From positions 1,915,627-1,979,626 of the forward strand of contig NC_058495.1 in the NCBI RefSeq assembly GCF_020382885.2: DNA of 64,000 nucleotides, written 5' to 3'. The translations under genes and the position numbers were made by a program. The DNA comes from Scatophagus argus. Its lineage: Eukaryota; Chordata; Actinopteri; Scatophagidae. Below, piece after piece: positions 57,627 to 64,000 of the stretch (position 1 is the stretch's first letter; each line of letters starts with the position of its first letter). The notes beneath the pieces were generated by a model. The model was not told the DNA's origin. It saw only the letters and a program-made list of their open reading frames with translations, and ran no database searches.

Positions 57627-58903
57627 CTGCGCAGACAGAAACAGAGACAGAGCTTATGTGTTTAGAAAAGTTTCTTCAGTTACATGTCAGTTTGAGCATG
57701 CTCAGTGTGGCTGTGACATGTGTGAATGGATGTGTGTGATATTTATCAATAAGGGTTATTAAAGCTCTGTTTTACTTCTGCCTGCCGCTAAAAGGACAAA
57801 TTTCTCATTTTCTCATGCTTGTCTTACACAACATTCCAACACCCAAATGTATGTTAAAGAGTTCTACTTATACAGTCTCAAGAACAGTTTAAAGAACCAT
57901 AAAAATAGACCAAACTACCAGGTAAGTATTAATTAATATAAGCAGTAACTGCCTGTAGTACAGAGAGAGAGTCAGATCTATCAAAGCTGTGTCAGCTGGC
58001 CTGCAGGAGGTGCTGCAGCATCTGTTTAGTAATGTGAAGCTGGACTTCAATCAAACAAAACACAAGTTTGAACACGGAGACACTGAAACAATGAGTCAGG
58101 AGGAAACAGGAGAGAATATTTTGAGTGTGACGTCATGATGGTGTTTCATCAACTTTATCAGCTGAAATACTGACAAATCAAATCCTCTTTGTTTCCCTTA
58201 AAGAAACAGCAGTGAACATTTGGGAACTTTATGGCCCAAATTTAGAAGGAAGTGATTCCCCTGTCATCAGGGACGTGGAATTTATCCACTTTACAAAGAA
58301 TCTGGTGATTTTTGCTGTGAAATCTGAACTGTTACCCAAGTCCGAACACGAAAATGTAATGTTTTACTTTGTGGGGACTTGGATTTTGTCCCCATAATGA
58401 ATGCAAGCCCCCACAATGCAACTGTGTAAACAGACTTCTGTCCCCACAGTGTGAATAATACACGTCCCAAGATACAGGGCTGTTCTTCATTAGAGGTGTG
58501 TCCAACAGGTGAGGCGAGTCTCCAGGTGATTCAACTGACAGGAATTAGCAGCCGATCAGAACCAAAGTGCTCTCAGTTTCTACTCCCTGAACCAGACCGG
58601 ACCAGAACAGGACCAGGTCTTTGTTCTGCTGGGGTTATACTGAGCTGTTCCACCCATTTTGTGAATGTTTGTCTTCTGTCTTAGAAGAAAGCAGCAGCTT
58701 GTTTCCACATGAACAAATGAGTGCAAGAGAAACAAACAGGAGGAGAATAAAATGTGCTCCCAAACATTTCTTCAGCTTAGGGACTCTACCTCCACTCCAC
58801 ATTGAGACAACTGCAGTCTGTCTTTCTGTCCACACTTTTGGCCTGTTCAGATGGGATGCATACATACTATAAAATCTTGGCCCTGCTCAATAGGTCTTGT
58901 AGT

Positions 58904-58905
<2 letters not shown>

Positions 58906-58939
<34 letters not shown>
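58906..58939. repeat. (AC)n microsatellite
   Basis: A pure AC run of about 17 units in the presumptive cenpp intron. Confidence 0.95.
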
Positions 58940-58941
<2 letters not shown>

Positions 58942-59606
58942 TGAGATGTGAAACCTTCTAGAATGAGCCAAGCTAACGGTTTTATTCATGCAACTTGCTC
59001 ATACTTCAGGTTTGATGAAAAACATACCGTCCATGGGACCAAGGTGAAGATTTCTCATATAAAATGTTATACAGCATAAGTCCATTCAGTCACACTCTTC
59101 CTGCAGTGAAATAGTGAAATCTTTATATTCTTTATTATATTTTTATGACTGTGTTTTTATGTTTTCACAATGCCAGAGTCAAGTAAACTATCTGTTCCAT
59201 GTTCTAAGCTTTCTCATGATCCAACTGACTTTGACTGGCATTCAGCTCGGGGTTTGAGCGGCCTGAGGTCTCACTGAAACAGGTTTCTGAGCAGCCAACG
59301 GTTTCACGCAGGAAGTCTTTCTGCTCGACTCCGAAGTGGGATGTTTGGCTTTGTGGGACCGCCAGCCTCTGTCCCGTACGTGACCTTCACCTCTTCTACG
59401 AGTTATTTTCACCTCAGAGTGAAGCAGCCTTTGTGTTTCATACCCGTCTTTGGAAACCTCCCGTCTCTGTCAGCATCACAGATTTATCTTCTGTCGGTTC
59501 ATCTCACCGTCTGTCTGTTACTCGACAGCATGTTGGCTGTGTCCTCCTTCACACAGCAATACACATGTCAGACCTGTCTTCCTCTCTGTCTGTCTGTCTC
59601 TTTATT

Positions 59607-59610
59607 ACTC

Positions 59611-59649
<39 letters not shown>
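59607..59649. repeat. (CT)n microsatellite
   Basis: A CT run with one CCCT interruption, followed about 150 bases later by an (AC)n run at 59796-59825. Confidence 0.93.
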
Positions 59650-59652
<3 letters not shown>

Positions 59653-59793
59653 TCCCAGCTGCAGTACAAATCCTGACTTTCCTCACAGCTCCATTAGCCT
59701 GCTCTGCTCTGCACAACTGCTCTGCGTTCTGAGACCCACCGAGAGCGAGACACACACGCACGCACGCACACACGCACAGTTACAGTATCATCA

Positions 59794-59795
<2 letters not shown>

Positions 59796-59825
<30 letters not shown>
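59796..59825. repeat. (AC)n microsatellite
   Basis: About 15 AC units in the presumptive cenpp intron. Confidence 0.95.
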
Positions 59826-59827
<2 letters not shown>

Positions 59828-62800
59828 CTGCTGGAGCTCCCGTATTACCAGAGGAGGAGAAGAGAGGGTGGAAGAATTTGGCCTCAAGTCCTGCAACCGC
59901 CTTCAAACTGCTGGTAAAGTAGATTTAATGTCTGTCCGTCTGTCTTTCTTCAGCCCCTCCCTCTGTCTGTGTGTCTTGCGATGATTTGTAAACAGCTGTT
60001 TCAGTCGCTGTCGGAAATCTTTCTCTCAGATCTAAAAGGAAAGAAAAACAGCTTGTACCCTGAACTAAACTGATAAGCACTCGTTGATTTAAGCGGACCA
60101 GAACAGACCTTAAGGAACCAACTGCTTGCACAAAAGAGCCTCTAGTTTGTTCCATAAGGTTTCCTTTAAAGTGTTCACGGAGTAACCCTTTAAAGTTAGT
60201 TAAACAGTAGTAATAATCTTTAGTTAAAATGTTGCACAAATGCACAGCAAACAAAGTAGGGATAAAAGTGTTTAGGATTTCCAATGGATAGACTCAGAAA
60301 ATGTTCTTATGTTTTCATTCATTTTGGGACGTTTCTAGCAAACAGGTTACATCGCTGTCTCTGTCTGACCCTTATGCTCTCAGTCTGTCGTGGAGAGAGT
60401 GTGTGCGTGTGTGTGTGTGACCGAGGGCGGCGCTGGGCCACACAAACACACACCTTTGTACATGCTAACGCTGGAGGAGGGCCCTGCTTTGAAGAGTGTG
60501 TAAAGAGCAACCATCAAATTGTCCACAGGATACCTCTGACTCTACCTTAAGCACAACAGCACTTCATGGATAAATGAAGAAAATAAACACATATAGAGAA
60601 GAGGGTTCTGCGAGCAGGAGAACCAATAAATACATAAATTAGATTTCTGTCAGCGTCAGCCATAGTCAGTCAGTCCCACCAAACCCTACTTCAAACCAGC
60701 TGTAAGTTAACTTGAAGTAGAAGAGTTAGAAGAGTTATTTTCACTAGTTTTGGTAGAGTCTTTTGTGTAATTAGCGACCTCTCTTTTGTCAGGAAAGAAA
60801 AGTCGTCCTGAGTAATTTAAGATACGCGTACACGTGTACCCAGGCTTTGACGTAGCAGTCCAAGAATATCATGAGAATGTTGAATTAGATTCAAAGTAGA
60901 GAACAAATGCGAACATATCTACAACGGACACCCGAATCTGATCCACGCCCACGTCTGTGAGACATGACGAGACTGAGCCCGAGTTCCACTGCCACACATG
61001 AGACACAAACCTCACAAACACCTGAAGTTATACGTAACAATATGGCCCCTGTCAGGTAGCTGTCTGTCCGTCTCAGAGGCGCAGAACGCAAACTTCAAGC
61101 CCACAGAAATATACTGGTGCACTGCTAAAGTTCCAGGCACTTTGAGAGATCTGGCGGCAATGATGTCAGTCATGACTTGTTAAACATATGTGACATTACA
61201 TCATAAGGATGACTGGGAAAAACCACGATTGTATCTCAATCTAAAATCAAACCGCGTTCATTTTGCTGATTTCTAAGGGGAAAAAACCGAGCATGGTTAA
61301 TTTGAGGAAATCAGTCGGGGCGGTCTTTGGATAAGATATTCTCAAAGTGCTCCAGATGGCTGTCCTGTTGGTGTGAGAGCATGCTGGGTGAATGGAGTAT
61401 TGAAATATCGCGGGGTGCCTTGGACAGGAAGTGCTGTATGGCTCCTAATTAGCAGCTTGGCCGCTCGAACTTTGCCTCAGTGCATGAATGTGGTATGTGT
61501 CGTCAAGGGTGTTGAGAGGCCCGAGACCGGAACAGCACTATATAAATGAAAGTCCTTTTAAGAAAGAAACTGCTAAACCGAGAGAGCAAAATGAACGCCT
61601 TTGAACTGGTTAGAAAACGTTCAACGCTTCCTTGGCTTTGTAGTTTTGAAACTAATTTTAAGCGACATATTTTCTTTTCAGCGAAAAGAAAAATGATATA
61701 ATGATGAAATCAATTATGAGGCAATGATGTCAAGCCTTCCTAAGGGTGCAGATTTGCTGCTTGTCTCTCTTTAACATGAATGGAATATGTTGGGTTCTGG
61801 ACTGCTGGATGAAAACAGGAACCTTGGACAGCGAGGAGCTGTTTTGAACATTTTTTACTTTTTCTGACATTTTCCAGTAAAAATGATACGTTGTGATGAA
61901 AGTAACTGTTAGCTGCAACACTGACGTGTTGCGCAGCGGGAGCACAGACACAGTGAGATACAGACCAGCAATACAAATCAATCCAAATGGAAACATGCCA
62001 CACTCCCACAACTCTTTCCCAATGCACCGTGTTTTATTCACCAAACGTTTTTGACCACGTCGCCTTCATTACAACCATCAGATATTTGAAACACCAATGA
62101 CAACTACAAATCTGTGGAGTTTAACTTCAGCCACGTGTTTAGCGCGATGGCTTAAAAGGCAGTTTAGGAGCTCCAGTTACGAACAAATACATGTCTCAAG
62201 AACTTGGTGGTGTTATACATACAGGCCTTGAGACACTATTGTAACTTCTTCAGCTAATGTCTAAAATATTGAGGGAAGCAAACTAAAACAGCAGAAGAAA
62301 CGCAGGCTTACACACTGTCTGAGTTCCATTAAACTACACACAAACACAGCCTCCAGGTTATTTTTATCCTCTGCTGTTCCTGCTGGAAGTCTCTCCGTCT
62401 GAGCCTGCTCATCCAGAAATTGAACTGCTGGATATTTTCCATCTCCCTCCCCTCCCTCCTGTTACTTTCCTCTGTCTCAGCACTCAGATCTCTCTCACAC
62501 GGCATTGATTCCTGGTTTCCTATTGGCCGGTGCTGAGCTGAGGTGGGAGGTTCTCGGCGTTAGATGACTGTGTGTTCAGACCTCCAGTCTGTGGAGCTGC
62601 AGACTTAAGTTTTGTTTTCATCCAAAAGAAAATGGGAATGCAGACCCACTTACTGTGGCCTGTACATGCGCACTGCTGCTCTGGAAAACTCCAAGAGAGC
62701 TGTAGGTTTTCAAACTAATGAATTGATCATTATTTAAAATCATAAAGGGTTTTCATTATCATCAAGTGCTGTTGTAGATTTTAATCTCAGACCACATCTG

Positions 62801-63004
62801 TCATTTTATCACGCGTAGATAAAACACCTTTCTTCTGTCGTGGCAACATGCAAAGTAGTGTCAACCCCACTCCAGCCCAGAGGGCAGTGGTAATGTGCCC
62901 GAAGCTGCTTGGCAACCCCCAAAAAGGCTAGAAGAGAAAAAAGGTCTGTACATTTGTACAATTAGTTACAACAACAAGGTTTAATTAGGTAACCAACAAT
63001 CTTC

Positions 63005-63236
63005 CATAACCTATGACACTCATGGATGAATCTGGATGAGTCTGGTTCTGCTCGGTTTCTGCCTGTTAAAAGGAAGTTTTTCCTCGCCACTGTCGCAATA
63101 TGCTCACTCAGTGTGGGACCTGTTTCTCTCTGATTCTCTTCTTTTTTTGAATGTGTTGTTGACATACCTGTAAAGTGTCTTGAGATAACTGTGTTACGAA
63201 TTGGCACTTTAAATAAAATCTAATCGAATTGAATCC
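63005..63236 (+). mobile_element. 3' end of an L2/Maui-type LINE
   Basis: The plus strand carries 'GGAAGTTTTTCCTCGCCACT' and then 'AAGTGTCTTGAGATAACTGT', ending in 'GGCACTTTAAATAAAATC' with short AATTGAAT words. The first motif is shared, in inverse orientation, with the 3' UTR of the LINE copy at 40052-41525, so both are the same or a closely related family. Only the 3' untranslated tail is present; there is no coding sequence. Confidence 0.75.
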
Positions 63237-63899
63237 CCTGGATGGAGAAGAGTTTGGTCATCTTCACTGGGACTCAGTAATGCTTCTTCACCCACACATG
63301 ATCAGTGTTGTATTTTCATTCAAAATGTAAACAGAATTTGTAATTCTCACAGTACTATGAATACAAATAGGATAGTAGTACTGTAGATATTTGGTATTTG
63401 TTAATTTTAGGACTGAAACTGGAGTTGGATTACAGCAAATTTTAATTAAAGTCTGATATCTGCATCATCAACCAATCTGTGCCCAGTTACTACAACCTGA
63501 TGTGGATCATTTCTTACACATTTCATCGATTGGTGTGGTGAATGTTGCTGCCAGAATTATTTTTGGGCGCTTTGAGGGGGAAGGGGAACAGGTTGTATTT
63601 AGTTTTGCGTTTAGCTCTGGTTTGGTCTCCACCAACTTTTAAAAAAAGCTCAATGTTCCTGCTGCAGAGATGGTGAGAACAGCACGTGTTATTGTTATTG
63701 AGGCTGAAATAGAGAACAAGTTCAATCTGCTCCATTCAGGGGCAGAATCAGACAGAACAAACTATCAGGTGTGTGAAGGTGTGTGTTAACGATAGATCAC
63801 TGCTTTAATAATGACAGGACTGCTGTGTATAGACTAGTCATTACAGACACACACACACACAAACACAAGGAACCAGCCATTAGGACCCCAGCACAGTGC

Positions 63900-63952
63900 T
63901 ATATGAGGGCAGGCAGCAGCAGTGAGAGCTCTTCTTCTCTGAGAAGCTGCAG
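63900..63952 (+). promoter_or_regulatory. Candidate TATA promoter and short first exon
   Basis: TATATGAG at 63900-63907 lies about 25-30 bases upstream of a purine/pyrimidine stretch that ends in GAAGCTGCAG followed by GTAAAA (donor at 63953). This is the pattern of a TATA-driven gene with a very short non-coding first exon. No coding sequence follows inside the window, so the gene cannot be named from sequence. Confidence 0.35.
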
Positions 63953-64000
63953 GTAAAAAGCTCTATTTTTTTATTTTTTAAATTGGGTCTGTATGTTTCA

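Larger units (their letters stand above)
57627..63890. other. Large presumptive cenpp intron, no further exon recognised
   Basis: Both strands were read for the preceding cenpp exon and for nested genes without a convincing hit. The region holds a fish repeat around 58365-58450 with 'gtggggacttggattttgtc' words and several (AC)n and (CT)n microsatellites. It also has a short 'agcactatataaatgaaagt' LINE/SINE-like tail near 61530-61555 and the LINE tail at 63005-63236. A CCAAT-like 'cctattggcc' at 62520 and a compact GC-rich patch at 62380-62530 are unexplained. Confidence 0.45.

Noticed and set aside
59925-60284. 119-codon minus-strand frame considered as an upstream cenpp exon
   Set aside because: It lacks any CENP-P-like block and has no suitable donor and acceptor in the required phase.
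62380-62480. Minus-strand stretch encoding 'MENIQQFNFWMSRLRRRDF' considered as a cenpp N-terminal exon
   Set aside because: The 'QFN' resemblance is too short, the frame closes quickly and no confident splice sites fit; it also lies where human has only intron.

Overview
This is eukaryotic, vertebrate nuclear DNA, almost certainly from a ray-finned (probably percomorph) fish. Genes are split into many short exons with GT..AG introns. Long (AC)n, (CT)n and (TG)n microsatellites are frequent. The interspersed repeats (Tc1-like remnants, an L2/Maui-type LINE 3' end, hAT elements) are of kinds typical of teleosts. No bacterial, phage, CRISPR or organellar feature was seen.

Five protein-coding genes could be built exon by exon, with reading phase checked at every junction. 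(1) hgh1, minus strand, 6215-12464, 9 coding exons, 391 aa, with an upstream non-coding exon ending at 13063. (2) tmem263, minus strand, 15727-19692, 3 coding exons including a 9-nt first coding exon, 127 aa. (3) rbbp5, plus strand, 21441-30392, 14 exons, 560 aa. (4) ippk, plus strand, 33733-51132, 14 exons, 502 aa, with a long 3' UTR to about 55740. (5) The last three exons of cenpp, minus strand, 55892-57626, convergent with ippk. The tail-to-tail ippk/cenpp arrangement matches my recollection of human 9q22. A TATA-like box and a short possible non-coding exon at the right edge (63900-63952, plus strand) would fit the start of a gene nested in the large cenpp intron.

The genes are housekeeping and do not form one pathway. 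HGH1 is a chaperone for elongation factor 2, TMEM263 a small membrane protein, RBBP5 the WD40 scaffold of MLL/SET1 H3K4 methyltransferases, IPPK the kinase that makes inositol hexakisphosphate, and CENP-P a kinetochore protein. The remaining sequence is introns, UTRs, intergenic DNA and repeats: an intact-ended 888-bp hAT element close to an ippk splice donor, an older hAT/BED element, a 260-bp MITE, a 5'-truncated LINE, Tc1-like fragments, a 12-bp minisatellite and many microsatellites.

I found no evidence of a new biological system. The points most worth a second look concern splicing (simple repeats abutting acceptors, a NAGNAG acceptor, a microexon), coding GGA repeats, transposon insertions, and the overlapping ippk/cenpp 3' ends.
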